DNA from: Panulirus ornatus
Taxonomy: Eukaryota; Arthropoda; Malacostraca; Decapoda; Palinuridae
DNA length: 64,000 nt
Assembly (NCBI RefSeq): GCF_036320965.1
Contig: NC_092270.1
Coordinates: 16,720,908 to 16,784,907, forward strand
Direction of reading: 5' to 3'
Part shown: in pieces, positions 1 to 10,771 of the stretch
How the letters are laid out: every line of letters begins with the position of its first letter
Numbering within the stretch: position 1 is the first letter of the stretch
Notes under the pieces: model-generated
Told to the model about the DNA's origin: nothing
The model's database searches: none
The model's input: the letters and a program-made list of their open reading frames with translations, nothing else
Translations under genes and position numbers: made by a program

Positions 1-432
1 TCCCTTTAACCTCTTTTTTTAATTCATGCTTTACTTCATTTGTACCAATGCCCTAGAGGACAGTCACCTGGCAGAGCAGCAATGCCCCACAGGAAAATGT
101 TAGGTAGTCCAGGCCAACCTTCATCATAACCACACTTTCAGACTTGCACAAAATCTTACTGACAATATTATACATCAACCTCATAAAGTTGTCACAAAGG
201 AGACACAGAGAAAGAAGTCCAAATAATTTCTCACCCTAACATAGCCTCTAAAGTCTTGCACAACCTTCCCAGAAATTTCACCCTTAATCTCATCCTTTGT
301 CAACTATTGCAACCAGTGCTTAATGGACAGTTATTTCGTGGGACAATGCCTAAGAATATTAAATCAGGCCATTCGTCACCTTGACCAAACCTTCATACTC
401 ATGAACAACCACACCTTCAATGTTATACATCA
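1..432. other. No gene recognised
   Basis: This is AT-moderate sequence without a convincing reading frame or known repeat. It borders an old LINE-A fragment that starts around 433. Nothing further is supported. Confidence 0.5.
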
Positions 433-927
433 GCCTCATCCTCCTTCCACACATTCCTCATTGCTCCCAGGACCTTCGCCCCTTCCCCTACCTTGTGACT
501 TCTGCTTCCATGGTTCCATTTCCTGCTAATCCACCCCCAGATATTTGAAATACTTCACTTCCTCCAGTTTTTCTTCATTCAAACTTACATTCCAATTAAC
601 TTGTCCCTCAACCCTACTGAGCCTAGTAACCTTGCTCTTATTCATGTTTACTCTCAACTTTCTCCTTTCACACACTTTACCAAACTCAGTCACCAACTTC
701 TGGTTTCTAACTCGAATCAGCCACTAGAGCATCATTGTTGAACAACAACTTACTCACTTCTCAGACCCTATCATCTTCAACAGCCCCTCTCTCCAAAACT
801 CTTTCATTTACCTCCCTAACCACCCCATCCATAAACAAACAACCATGGGGACACCACACACCCCTTCCACAGACTGACATTCACTGGGAACCAATCACTC
901 TCCTCTCTCCCTACTCATACCAATGCC
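433..927 (-). mobile_element. LINE-A fragment, RT region
   Basis: Read on the minus strand, this piece matches the central reverse-transcriptase part of the LINE-A family: the 'SGEKLQKLVTEFGKVCERRKLRVN' area and the stretch encoding the end of motif B. It carries several frame disruptions and many substitutions relative to the other copies, so it is an old, 5'- and 3'-truncated remnant. The better-preserved copy at 928-3731 abuts it at an AT-rich tail. Confidence 0.8.
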
Positions 928-3731
928 ATATTTTATTATTCATTTATTTTGCTTTGTTGCTGTCTCCCGTGTTAGTGAGGTAGCGCAAGGAAAGAGACGA
1001 AAGAATGGCCCAACCCACCCACATACACATGTATATACATACACGTCTACACACGCAAATATACATACCTATACATCTCAGTGTATACCTATATATACAC
1101 ACACAGACAGATACATATATACACATGTACATAATTCATACTGTCTGCCTTTAGTCATTCCCATCACCACCCCGCCGCACATGAAATAACAACCCCTTCC
1201 CCCCTCATGTGCGCGAGGTAGTGATAGGAAAAGACATCAAAGGCCACAGTCGTTCACACTCAGTCTCTAGCTGTCGTGTAATAATGCACTGAAACCACAG
1301 CTCCCTTTCCACATCCAGGCCCCACAGAACTTTCCATGGTTTACCCCAGACGCTTCACATGCCCTGGTTCAATCTGTTGACAGCATGTTGACCCTGGTAT
1401 ACCACATCGTTCCAATTCAGTCTATTCCTTGCACGCCTTTCACCCTCCTGCATGTTCAGGTCCTGATCACTCAAAATCTTTTTCACTCCATCTTTCCACC
1501 TCCAATTTGGTCTCTCACTTCTCCTCGTTCCCTCCACCTCTGACACATATATCCTCTTTGTCAATCTTTCCTCACTCATTTTCTCCATGTGACCAAACCA
1601 TTTCAAAACACCCTCTTCTGCTCTCTCAACCACACTCTTTTTATTACCACACATCCCTCTTACCCTATTATTACTTACTCGTTCAAACCACCTAACACCA
1701 CATATTGTCCTCAAACATCTCATTTCCAGCACATCCACCCTCCTCCACACAACTCTATCCATAGCCCACGCCTCGCAACCATATAACATTTTTGGAACCA
1801 CTATTCCTTCAAACATACCCATTTTTGCTTTCCGAGATAATGTTCTCGACTTCCACACATTCTTCAATGCTCCCAGAATTTTCGCCCCCTCCCCCACCCT
1901 ATGATTCACTTCCACTTTCATGGTTCCATCTGCTGTCAAATCCACTCCCAGATATCTAAAACACTTCACTCCCTCCAGTCTTTCTCCATTCAAACTTACC
2001 TCCCTATTGACTTGTCCCTCAACCCTACTGTACCTAATAACCTTGCTCTTATTCACATTTACTCTCAGCTTTCATCTTTCACACACTTTACCAGACTCAG
2101 TCACCATCTTCTGCAGTTTCTCACACGAATCAGCCACCAGCGCTGTATCATCAGCGAACAACAACTGACACTTCCTAAGCTCTCTCATCCACAACAGACT
2201 GCATACTTGCCCCTCTTTCCAAAACTCTTGCATTCACCTCCCTAACAACCCCATCCATAAACAAATTAAACAACCATGAAGACATCACACACCCCTGCTG
2301 CAAACCTACATTCACTGAGAACCAATCACTTTCCTCTCTTCCTACATGTACACATGCCTTACATCCTTGATAAAAACATTTCACTGCTTCTAGCAACTTA
2401 CCTCCCACACCATATATTCTTAATACCTTCCACAGAGCATCTCTATCAACTCTCATATGCCTTCTCCAGATCCATAAATGCTACACACAAATCCATTTGC
2501 TTTTCTAAGTATTTCTCACATACAATCTTCAAAGCAAACATCTGATCCATACATCCTCTACCACTTCTGAAACCACACTGCTCTTCCCCAATCTGATGCT
2601 CTGTACATGCCTTCACCCTCTCAATCAATACCCTCCCATATAATTTACCAGGAATACTCAACAAACTTATACCTCTGTAATTTGAGCACTCACTCTTATC
2701 TCCTTTGCCTTTGTACAATGGCACTGTGCAAGCATTCCGCCAATCCTCAGGCACCTCACCATGAATCATACATACATTAAATAACCTTACCAACCAGTCA
2801 GCAATACAGTCACCCCCTTTTTTAATAAATTCCGCTGCAATACCATCCAAACCCACTGCCTTGCCGGCTTTCATCTTCCGCAAAGCTTTTACTACCTCTT
2901 CCCTGTTTACCAAATCATTTTCCCTAACCCTCTCACTTTACACACCACCTTGACCTAAACACCCTATACCTGCCACTCTGTTATCAGACACATTCAACAA
3001 ACCTTCAAAATACTCACACCATCTCCTTCTCACTTCACCACTACTTGTTATCACCTCCCCATTAGCCCCCTTCACTGAAGTTCCCATTTGTTCCCCTGTC
3101 TTACGCACTTTATTTACCTCCTTCCAAAACATCTTTTTATTCTCCCTAAAATTTAATGATACTCTCTCACCCCAACTCTCATTTGCCCTCTTTTTCACCT
3201 CTTGCACCTTTCTCTTGACCTCCTGCCTCTTTCTTTTATACATCTCCCACTCATTTGCATTATTTCCCTCCTGCAAAAATCATCCAGATGCCTCTTTCTT
3301 CTCTTTCACTAAGAATCCTACTTCTTCATCCCACCACTCACTAACCTTTCTTATCTGCCCACCTCCCATGCTTCTCATGCCACAAGCATCTTTTGTGCAA
3401 GCCATCACTGCTTCCCTAAATACATCCCATTACTCCTCCACTCCCCTTACCTCCTTTCTTCTCACCTTTTTCCATTCTGTACTCAGTCTCTCCTGGTACT
3501 TCCTCATGCAAGTCTCCTTCCCAAGCTCACTTACTCTCACCACTCTTTTTACCCCAGCTCTTCTTTTTTGAAAACCTTACAAATTTTCACTTTCACCTCC
3601 ACAAGCTAATGATTAGACATCCCTCCAGTTGCACCTCCCAGCACATTAACATCCTAAAGTCTCTCTTTCGCCCGCCTGTCAATTAACACGTAATGCAATA
3701 ACGCTCTTTGGCCATCACTCCTACTTACGTA
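928..3731 (-). mobile_element. LINE-A copy, 5'-truncated in endonuclease
   Basis: The 3' end is at 928 on the minus strand, where an AT-rich tail meets the conserved terminal motif (TGTCTCCCGTG..AGTGAGGTAGCG read on the plus strand). The long-type 3' UTR runs to about 1354, followed by the C-terminal domain and the RT. The copy stops inside the C-terminal end of the endonuclease (YVSRSDGQRALLHYVLIDR) at about 3731. It belongs to the long-3'UTR subfamily. The poly(T) tract of the next copy follows at once. Confidence 0.9.
1355..3276 (-). pseudogene. LINE-A RT polyprotein, frame-broken
   Basis: Consecutive minus-strand frames at 2938-3276, 2446-2913, 2175-2456 and 1355-2056 together encode the linker, the RT (motif A FMDLEKAYE, then a stop; motif B 'GLQQGCVMSSWLF') and the C-terminal domain (VLKWFGHMEKMSEERLTKR). 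The reverse transcriptase would copy LINE RNA at a nicked target. At least three frame interruptions and a degraded motif A (DLEKAYES followed by a stop, instead of AYDRVD) make this copy non-functional. Homology to the longer LINE-A frames elsewhere in the window is clear. Confidence 0.85.
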
Positions 3732-3738
3732 CGTTTTT

Positions 3739-3770
<32 letters not shown>

Positions 3771-6730
3771 GTCGCTGTCTCCCGCGTTTGCGAGGTAGCG
3801 CAAGGAAACAGACGAAAGAAATGGCCCAACCCCCCCCCCATACACATGTACATACACACGTCCACACACGCAAATATACATACCTACACAGCTTTCCATG
3901 GTTTACCCCAGACGCTTCACATGCCTTGCTTCAATCCACTGACAGCACGTCAACCCCTGTATACCACATGACTCCAATTCACTCTATTTCTTGCCCTCCT
4001 TTCACCCTCCTGCATGTTCAGGCCCCGATCACACAAAATCTTTTTCACTCCATCTTTCCACCTCCAATTTGGTCTCCCTCTTCTCCTCGTTCCCTCCACC
4101 TCCGACACATATATCCTCTTGGTCAATCTCTCCTCACTCATTCTCTCCATGTGCCCAAACCATTTCAAAACACCCTCTTCTGCTCTCTCAACCACGCTCT
4201 TTTTATTTCCACACATCTCTCTTACCCTTACGTTACTTACTCGATCAAACCACCTCACACCACACATTGTCCTCAAACATCTCATTTCCAGCACATCCAT
4301 CCTCCTGCGCACATCTCTATCCATAGCCCACGCCTCGCAACCATACAACATTGTTGGAACCACTATTCCCTCAAACATACCCATTTTTGCTTTCCGAGAT
4401 AGTGTTCTCGACTTCCACACATTTTTCAAGGCTCCCAAAATTTTCGCCCCCTCCCCCACCCTATGATCCACTTCCGCTTCCATGGTTCCATCCGCTGACA
4501 GATCCACTCCCAGATATCTAAAACACTTCACTTCCTCCAGTTTTTCTCCATTCAAACTCACCTCCCAATTGACTTGACCCTCACCCCTACTGTACCTAAT
4601 AACCTTGCTCGTATTCACATTTACTCTCAACTTTCTTCTTCCACACACTTTACCAAACTCAGTCACCAGCTTCTGCAGTTTCTCACATGAATCAGCCACC
4701 AGCGCTGTATCATCAGCGAACAACAACTGACTCACTTCCCAAGCTCTCTCATCCCCAACAGACTTCATACTTGCCCCTCTTTCCAGGACTCTTGCATTTA
4801 CCTCCCTTACAACCCCATCCATAAACAAATTAAACAACCATGGAGACATCACACACCCCTGCCGCAAACCTACATTCACTGAGAACCAATCACTTTCCTC
4901 TCTTCCTACACGTACACATGCCTTACATCCTCGATAAAAACTTTTCACTGCTTCTAACAACTTGCCTCCCACACCATATATTCTTAATACCTTCCACAGA
5001 GCATCTCTATCAACTCTATCATATGCCTTCTCCAGATCCATAAATGCTACATACAAATCCATTTGCTTTTCTAAGTATTTCTCACATACATTCTTCAAAG
5101 CAAACACCTGATCCACACATCCTCTACCACTTCTGAAACCACACTGCTCTTCCCCAATCTGATGCTCTGTACATGCCTTCACCCTCTCAATCAATACCCT
5201 CCCATATAATTTACCAGGAATACTCAACAAACTTATACCTCTGTAATTTGAGCACTCACTCTTATCCCCTTTGCCTTTGTACAATGGCACTATGCACGCA
5301 TTCCGCCAATCCTCAGGCACCTCACCATGAGTCATACATACATTAAATAACCTTACCAACCAGTCAACAATACAGTCACCCCCTTTCTTAATAAATTCCA
5401 CTGCAATACCATCCAAACCTGCTGCCTTGCCGGCTTTCATCTTCCGCAAAGCTTTTACTACCTCTTCTCTGTTTACCAAATCATTTTCCCTAACCCTCTC
5501 ACTTTGCACACCACCTCGACCAAAACACCCTATAGCTGCCACTCTGTCATCAGACACATTCAACAAACCTTCAAAATACTCATTCCATCTCCTTCTCACA
5601 TCACCGCTACTTGTTATCACCTCCCCATTTACGCCCTTCACTGAAGTTCCCATTTGCTCCCTTGTCTTACGCACCCTATTTACCTCCTTCCAGAACATCT
5701 TTTTATTTTCCCTAAAATTTACTGATAGTCTCTCACCCCAACTCTCATTTGCCCTTTTTTTCACCTCTTGCACCTTTCTCTTGACCTCCTGTCTCTTTCT
5801 TTTATACTTCTCCCACTCAATTGCATTTTTTCCCTGCAAAAATCGTCCAAATGCCTCTCTCTTCTCTTTCACTAATACTCTTACTTCTTCATCCCACCAC
5901 TCACTACCCTTTCTAAACAGCCCACCTCCCACTCTTCTCATGCCACAAGCATCTTTTGCGTACGTATACTTATGTATATCTCTCTTTTTAAACCATGCAT
6001 TCCCAATCACCAGTCCTTTTTCAGCACATGAATCTACAAGCTCTTCACCATTTCCATTTACAACACTGAACACCCTATGTACACCAATTATTCCCTCAAC
6101 TGCCCCATTACTCACCTTTGCATTCAAATCACCCATCACTATAACCCGGTCTCGTGCATCAAAACTACTAACACACTCACTCAGCTGCTCCCAAAACACT
6201 TGCCTCTCATGATCTTTCTTCTCATGCCCAGGTGCATATGCACCAATAGTCACCCATCTCTCTCCATCCACTTTCAGTTTTACCCATATCAATCTAGATT
6301 GTACTTTCTTACACTCTATCACATACTCCCACCACTCCTGTTTCAGGAGTAGTACTACTCCTTCCCTTGCTCTTGTCCTCTCACTAACCCCTGACTTTAC
6401 TCCCAAGACATTCCCAAACCACTCTTCCCCTTTACCCTTGAGCTTCATTTCACTCAGAGCCAAAACATCCAGGTTCCTTTCCTCAAACATACTACCTATC
6501 TCTCCTTTTTTCTCATCTTGGTTACATCCACACACATTTAGACACCCCAATCTGAGCCTTCGAGGAGGATGAGCACTCCCCGTGTGACTCCCTCTTCTGT
6601 TTCCCCTTTTAGAAAGTTAAAAATACAAGGAGGGGAGAGTTTCCAGCCCCCCTCTCCCATCCCCTTTAGTCGCCTTCTATGACACGTGAGGAATGCGTAG
6701 GAAGTATTCTTTCTCCCCTATCCCCAGAGG
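3732..6730 (-). mobile_element. LINE-A, both ends present, internal deletion, short-3'UTR subfamily
   Basis: On the minus strand the copy runs from the 5' UTR (near 6730, GGGGATAGGGGAGAAAGAAT read in sense) through a single long frame to a short 3' UTR and a poly(A) tail (poly(T) at 3736-3770). The 3' UTR lacks the roughly 270 bp found in long-type copies: the sense sequence goes from CCATGGAAAGC directly to TGTGTAGGTATGTATATTTG. A segment of roughly 350 bp is missing between the endonuclease and the linker. No convincing target-site duplication was found. Confidence 0.9.
3950..6550 (-). CDS. LINE-A endonuclease/RT polyprotein with in-frame internal deletion
   Basis: This is an uninterrupted frame of 866 codons. 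Domains in order: an N-terminal AP-endonuclease-like part (residues about 1-205; 'GCLNVCG', catalytic-type E in 'LALSEMKL', 'GAYAPG', 'GDLNAKV'), a linker rich in K/R/E (about 225-330), reverse transcriptase (about 345-620; motif A 'FMDLEKAYDRVD', motif B 'GLRQGCVMSPWLF', motif C 'LLFADDTALVA'), and a C-terminal region with 'WFGHMERM' and 'GRPNWRWKDG'. The final endonuclease segment (YVSRRDGQRALL.. to SDHYLVEAKVKI, including the SDH motif) is missing. TYAKDACGMRR marks the in-frame junction, so endonuclease function is probably lost while the RT looks complete. The family also resembles RTE-type LINEs; clade placement is uncertain. The first codon given is TTG, and the true start is unclear. 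Confidence 0.85.
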   Translation of the reverse strand: MGCLNVCGCNQDEKKGEIGSMFEERNLDVLALSEMKLKGKGEEWFGNVLGVKSGVSERTRAREGVVLLLKQEWWEYVIECKKVQSRLIWVKLKVDGERWVTIGAYAPGHEKKDHERQVFWEQLSECVSSFDARDRVIVMGDLNAKVSNGAVEGIIGVHRVFSVVNGNGEELVDSCAEKGLVIGNAWFKKRDIHKYTYAKDACGMRRVGGGLFRKGSEWWDEEVRVLVKEKREAFGRFLQGKNAIEWEKYKRKRQEVKRKVQEVKKRANESWGERLSVNFRENKKMFWKEVNRVRKTREQMGTSVKGVNGEVITSSGDVRRRWNEYFEGLLNVSDDRVAAIGCFGRGGVQSERVRENDLVNREEVVKALRKMKAGKAAGLDGIAVEFIKKGGDCIVDWLVRLFNVCMTHGEVPEDWRNACIVPLYKGKGDKSECSNYRGISLLSIPGKLYGRVLIERVKACTEHQIGEEQCGFRSGRGCVDQVFALKNVCEKYLEKQMDLYVAFMDLEKAYDRVDRDALWKVLRIYGVGGKLLEAVKSFYRGCKACVRVGREESDWFSVNVGLRQGCVMSPWLFNLFMDGVVREVNARVLERGASMKSVGDERAWEVSQLLFADDTALVADSCEKLQKLVTEFGKVCGRRKLRVNVNTSKVIRYSRGEGQVNWEVSLNGEKLEEVKCFRYLGVDLSADGTMEAEVDHRVGEGAKILGALKNVWKSRTLSRKAKMGMFEGIVVPTMLYGCEAWAMDRDVRRRMDVLEMRCLRTMCGVRWFDRVSNVRVREMCGNKKSVVERAEEGVLKWFGHMERMSEERLTKRIYVSEVEGTRRRGRPNWRWKDGVKKILCDRGLNMQEGERRARNRVNWSHVVYRG

Positions 6731-7261
6731 AAAAAGAAAGTATACAATGTAGAGTATTCTGTTTCTGTTATAATGCATCTTACTTTTTATTTTAAGAGTA
6801 ATTACTATAAAAGCAGCAACCATAATCATTAAGATACGGGTCTCGCATTTAGGCTTACAAACATTCTGAGAAAACAAGAGTCATAGTGTCCATTTTGAAA
6901 TCCATCCAACCCATCAACAAAAATTATCTATTTGTTGAGTGTGCATGTTAACTCGTTTTAATTTCCTCGTGTGTACACATTAACCAGATTTAAAGTCCTT
7001 ATGGGAAAAACTTACTTAGTTCTGTCACAAATTGAAACTGAACACAAATTTCTGTCACAAAAAAGACATGTGGAAACTTAAGTAAATTAAATGTAGACAG
7101 TAGTGGAAAATTCAAAAGCATTTATGACAAAAGTGCAAAGTAGGGCTCTTCAAGTGTAAACTCCTTCTCTACATGTACAGTTAGGCAGTCATGTACAGAG
7201 ACTGGATCTACTTGCTCAGGAGTAAAGAAGATCAAGGGAGATGTGCACATTATTTTCAAAT
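6731..7261. other. No gene recognised
   Basis: This is AT-rich unique-looking sequence between two LINE-A copies. No coding frame, RNA gene or repeat was recognised. Confidence 0.5.
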
Positions 7262-7995
7262 TTCAAAATGCCTTATATCCATGGTAAAAGCTTTTCACTG
7301 CTTCCAGCAACTTACCCCCATACAATGTACTCTTAAGACCTTCCATAAAGCATCTCTATCAACCGTATCACATGCCTTATGTATATCTCTCTTTTTAAAC
7401 TAAGTATTCCCAGTCACTAATCTTTTTTCAGCACACAAGTCCACAAGCTCTTTACCATTTCCATTCACAACACTGAATACCCCATGTACACCAATTATAC
7501 CCTCAACTGCCACATTACTCACCTTTGCATTAAAATCACCCTCAGTAATACCCAGTCTCATGCATCAAAGCTGCTGACACACTCACTCAGCTGCTCCTAA
7601 AACTATTGCCTCTCATGATCTTTCTTCTCATGATCAGGTGCATAAGCACCAATAATCACCCATCCCTCTCCATCCACTTTCAGTTTTACCCACATCAATC
7701 TAGAATTTACTTACACTCTGTCACACACTCCCACAACTGCTTCAGGAGTAGTGCTATGCCTTCCTTAGCTCTTGTCCTCTCACCAATCCCTGACTTTACT
7801 CCTAAGACTTTTCAAAACCATTCTTTCCCTTCACCCTTGAGCTTCACTTCACTCAGAGCTGGAATATCCAGGTTCTTTCCTCAAACATACTACCTATGTC
7901 TCCTTTCTTCTCATCTTGACTATATTCACACATCCCAATCTGAGCCTTTGAGGATGAGCACTCCCCACTTGACTCCTGTTTCCCCTTTTAGAAAT
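7262..7995 (-). mobile_element. LINE-A remnant: RT joined to endonuclease
   Basis: On the minus strand about 115 bp of RT sequence (VGGKLLEAVK.. region, 7262-7378) is fused directly to endonuclease and 5' UTR sequence (7379-7995; sense motifs for 'GDFNAKV', 'VNGNGKELVDL', and the GGCTCAG leader). Everything between the end of the endonuclease and motif A is missing. Scattered stops and indels show age. The deletion differs from the one in the copy at 3732-6730. Confidence 0.8.
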
Positions 7996-9249
7996 TGAAA
8001 TACAAGGATATGTATGTATGTATTCATATGTATGTGTATGTGCATATATGTGTATGTTTGTGTGAATGGATGGGTGTTTCTTCATGTTTCCTAGCAATAT
8101 CTTGCCAATGCTGGAAATGGTAATCAAGTATAATGATAATGATGATAATAATGATAATAATACAAGAGTAGGTCCAGGATGAGCTTCTGTAATGAATGGA
8201 AAAGGATGGGTCTTCAACATACCAATATTGATTTTGAGATAATGCATAATGATATACCACCACATTTTGGTATGTGAAGAAGACATTAATGTATGTTATG
8301 TTACTGTGTATTCTGAATTTGTCACATTTTGGCTTTGAATTACCATTTTTCTCCAGGCAGAAATAATAGATTGCAAAATTATTCGTGAATTGCTTGCAAA
8401 AGGGCAGTTTTGATCATATTCAAAAAGCCCACAAAAGTTGTAAACAAAAATCTAAAATATGCAGACCTATGGGACTTCGTCAAGTTTACTATAGTAGTAT
8501 CTTACATTAGCATAGACATGAGGGAGTTGCAATCAGGATTTATAACTATGGAAGCATAGAGCAGTGAATAGGGCCTGTAAAATGGGGTGTATAAAGTGCC
8601 AGGGCTCAGGCTTGAGTGTGGATGTTTTCCACACTTCGAATACCAACAAGGCTTCCTTTTTAGCAAGTTAAAAAAATATTGTTAATATGTACCCTAAAAG
8701 AAAAGATCCAAATAGAACTTTAAACCGAGCTGAAATTTGCTACATATTCTCACATTGTCATGTTCAGTAGGTGTAAATGCAGCATTTTCTACTAGTCATT
8801 GATATTGAGGGCCTCACCCTTGTAATTTTTTCCCAGTATCAAGGGCAAATAAGTGTGATACCTACATGTTGATTATTGATTAATACTTTGTATATATACT
8901 GAGGCAGATGCTATCAGTAATGCTGTATGGTTATTGTTATGAAATCTAAGTTGAAGTCAGTACAGCAATTGTGATAAAATGACTGGGGAGATACTTGCCA
9001 GATGCTCACTTACTCAGGAACTTGGTAAATGAAACCCTCTTGAAAGAAAATCATCTTTACAAATTTAGTTTCAATGATATTCAAAAGCATACTTATCAGG
9101 TTACTGTGATATATAATGTTTTGATTGTAAACAACATTATTCAGCAAACATTTTATCAATAAATCAAATCTGTATTGTCTCTTTTATGCTAGATATGTTT
9201 GTAGTATTGTATATTTTCTTTTAAAAGTTAAGGAGAGTTTACAGAGAGC
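7996..9249. other. Non-coding flank of zinc-finger gene A
   Basis: No gene was seen here. A stretch at about 8287-8430 aligns with 52986-53125, just upstream of zinc-finger gene B; both contain TATGTTATGTTACTG followed by a related run ending near GGACTGCTTG / GAATTGCTTG. The duplication that made the two zinc-finger genes therefore includes upstream non-coding sequence. A (GATAAT)-like simple run lies near 8130-8160. Confidence 0.55.
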
Positions 9250-9625
9250 ATTTATGTGTCAGAAGAATGGAAAAGGAGAAAGGGAGACTAAATTGGAAAT
9301 GGAGGGATGGAGTGAAAAAAGTTTTGAGTGGTCAGGGCCAGAACATGCAGGAGGGTGAAAGACATGTACAAGATAAGAGTAAATTGGAATGATGTGGTAT
9401 ACAGGGAGTGATATACCATCATTGGACTGAACCAAGGCATGTGAAGCAGCTGGAGAAGCCTTGGAAAAGTTTGTGGGGCATGGTTATGGAGAGGAGGCTG
9501 TAAGCTGTAGCTTTGGTGCATTGCACATGACAGGTAGAGAATGGATGTGAGTGAATGTATCCTCTCTTTGCCTGATGCTGACGCTGCCTCACTAATGCAG
9601 GAAATGGAGCACAAGTATAGAAAAA
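9250..9625 (+). mobile_element. Old LINE-A 3' fragment
   Basis: The fragment starts in the C-terminal coding region (TATGTGTCAGA.. GGGAGACTAAATTGG) and continues through the 3' UTR to a decayed tail (GCCTCACTAATGCAGGAAATGG). The last part reads GGAAATGG rather than GGAGACAG, which resembles the tail of the hairpin-element family more than that of the young LINE-A copies. It lies between the duplicated flank and gene A. Confidence 0.75.
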
Positions 9626-10430
9626 AGGAAAGAAAATTAAAAATTCACCAAGAAATATGTAAAAATTACGTAGCAAAAAAAGAAAATACAAGTTGCCATA
9701 TTTCATGAGCAGGAATTATTCACTGATTTTTTTTACTTGTTTGAATGTATGTTTGCCTTATCAGTTGTTTCCTCAGTTCCAACCACATTAATTCAAGGAA
9801 AATATGTTTTGGATTTAGGTGTTTTAGCTATTACTGTAAACCTCGCCATTAAGCCAATACAGTATTACAAAGTTGATAAAATTCAAGTGACTTGGTGTTA
9901 AAACAAGGATAGTTGGGTGGAATATCTTCGACAGAAAAAGTGAATATGTGTTACTAAGGTAAGGGGGTTAAAAGGCTGGAATAATTAAGGGGAATCAAAT
10001 CAAAAGAATTGCCTGTTTCTGAGATATCTCATCTATGGTACTTCAAGAGAGCACTTAAATTATACAAGAAAAATCCAAAATGTATTAAAGGTGCAGTAGC
10101 AGCTTAGACCCAGCTTCATACCACTGCTTCAGGCACATTTGTTCTCCACCTTGCTTCAGAGACTTGGACCAAAATATCTTTCAGGCACATGTAAATAGGA
10201 TATTTCATACTTTATTCAGATGAACTATTGTATTATTATAATTGATTTGAAGGAAACTGTGTAATTTAACTTTGAACATTTATTGTTGGTTTTAATGTAT
10301 GTTTCAAAATTCCAAAATTAATCTTGGATTATTCCTTTGAAATCACTCTCTTGGATATGAATAACATGTTACTCATTAGTCCAGAATTTGAAATTTGATA
10401 CATTATGAAACACTAAGACAACTTTTCTGT
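9626..10430. other. Probable intron upstream of zinc-finger gene A
   Basis: No coding frame was recognised. The right end runs into a polypyrimidine tract and an AG at 10434-10435 that matches the acceptor of gene B. The stretch is therefore most simply intronic or upstream sequence of gene A. Confidence 0.4.
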
Positions 10431-10435
10431 TTCAG
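10421..10435 (+). other. Predicted 3' splice site of zinc-finger gene A
   Basis: ACTTTTCTGTTTCAG fits a polypyrimidine tract plus AG. The equivalent TTTCTTGTTTCAG ends at 53273 in gene B. In both genes the distance from the AG to the ATG is exactly 51 nt (10435 to 10486; 53273 to 53324). The shared spacing supports a real acceptor and an upstream non-coding exon. Confidence 0.6.
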
Positions 10436-10485
10436 ATACAGAGTGAAACTGCATCTCAAGGCTAAAGACAAAGCAGAAACTGACA

Positions 10486-10683
10486 ATGTCTAGTACTGAG
10501 AAAAAATTTCCACATGAGAATTGTAGGGAATTATATTCACAGGAAGGTCATCTCCAGAAGTATCTGTTTTTACAAAATGATCAGAAAGAAATGGACTCAA
10601 CTGAAACTGAGAAACTCTTTTCTCATATAAATCTTTTTTTTTTTTTTTTTTCAAAAGAAGGAACAGAGAAGGGGGCCAGGTGA
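10486..10683 (+). pseudogene. N-terminal part of zinc-finger gene A, cut by an insertion
   Basis: The first 48 or so residues (MSSTEKKFPHENCRELYSQE..) align with the start of gene B (MSNEEKKFPYEKFREFYLSE..), reaching the first finger at 'EKLFSHIN' (gene B: 'CGKLFSYKKN'). The first finger has also lost its cysteines (IGCIEC in B versus MDSTET here). From about 10631 the frame runs into poly(T) and the hairpin element and stops at 10681-10683. It is in a different frame from the finger array that follows, so the original start can no longer reach the fingers without splicing or reinitiation. Confidence 0.75.
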
Positions 10684-10771
10684 GGATATTCCCTCAAAGG
10701 CCCAGCCCTCTGTTCTTAACGCTACCTCGCTAACGTGGGAAATGGCGAATAGTTGGGGAAAAAAAAAAAGA
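10631..10771 (+). mobile_element. Hairpin element inserted in zinc-finger gene A
   Basis: Poly(T) is followed by CAAAAGAAGGAACAGAG, the arms GGGCC / GGCCC and TGAGG / CCTCA, CTCTGTTC, then the tail AACGCTACCTCGCTAACG..GGAAATGGCGAATAG and an A-rich end. The same unit occurs at 19616, 19855, 20001, 42051 and 59245. The arms can fold into a stem of about 20 base pairs. It lies between finger 1 and the second half of the next finger, so the insertion came with loss of about one finger of coding sequence. No target-site duplication is visible. Confidence 0.8.

Noticed and set aside
1021..1189. Thr/His/Tyr-rich ORFs near the LINE tails (also 14584, 16026, 23516, 29605, 60548)
   Set aside because: They are translations of the (TA/GT/CA) microsatellite in the LINE-A 3' UTR.
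3950..4466. Long plus-strand frames opposite the LINE-A C-terminal domain (also at 20735, 37450, 56077, 58564 and others)
   Set aside because: They are antisense shadows of the LINE-A coding frame; the same shadow recurs in every copy and has low-complexity S/P/T/H composition.
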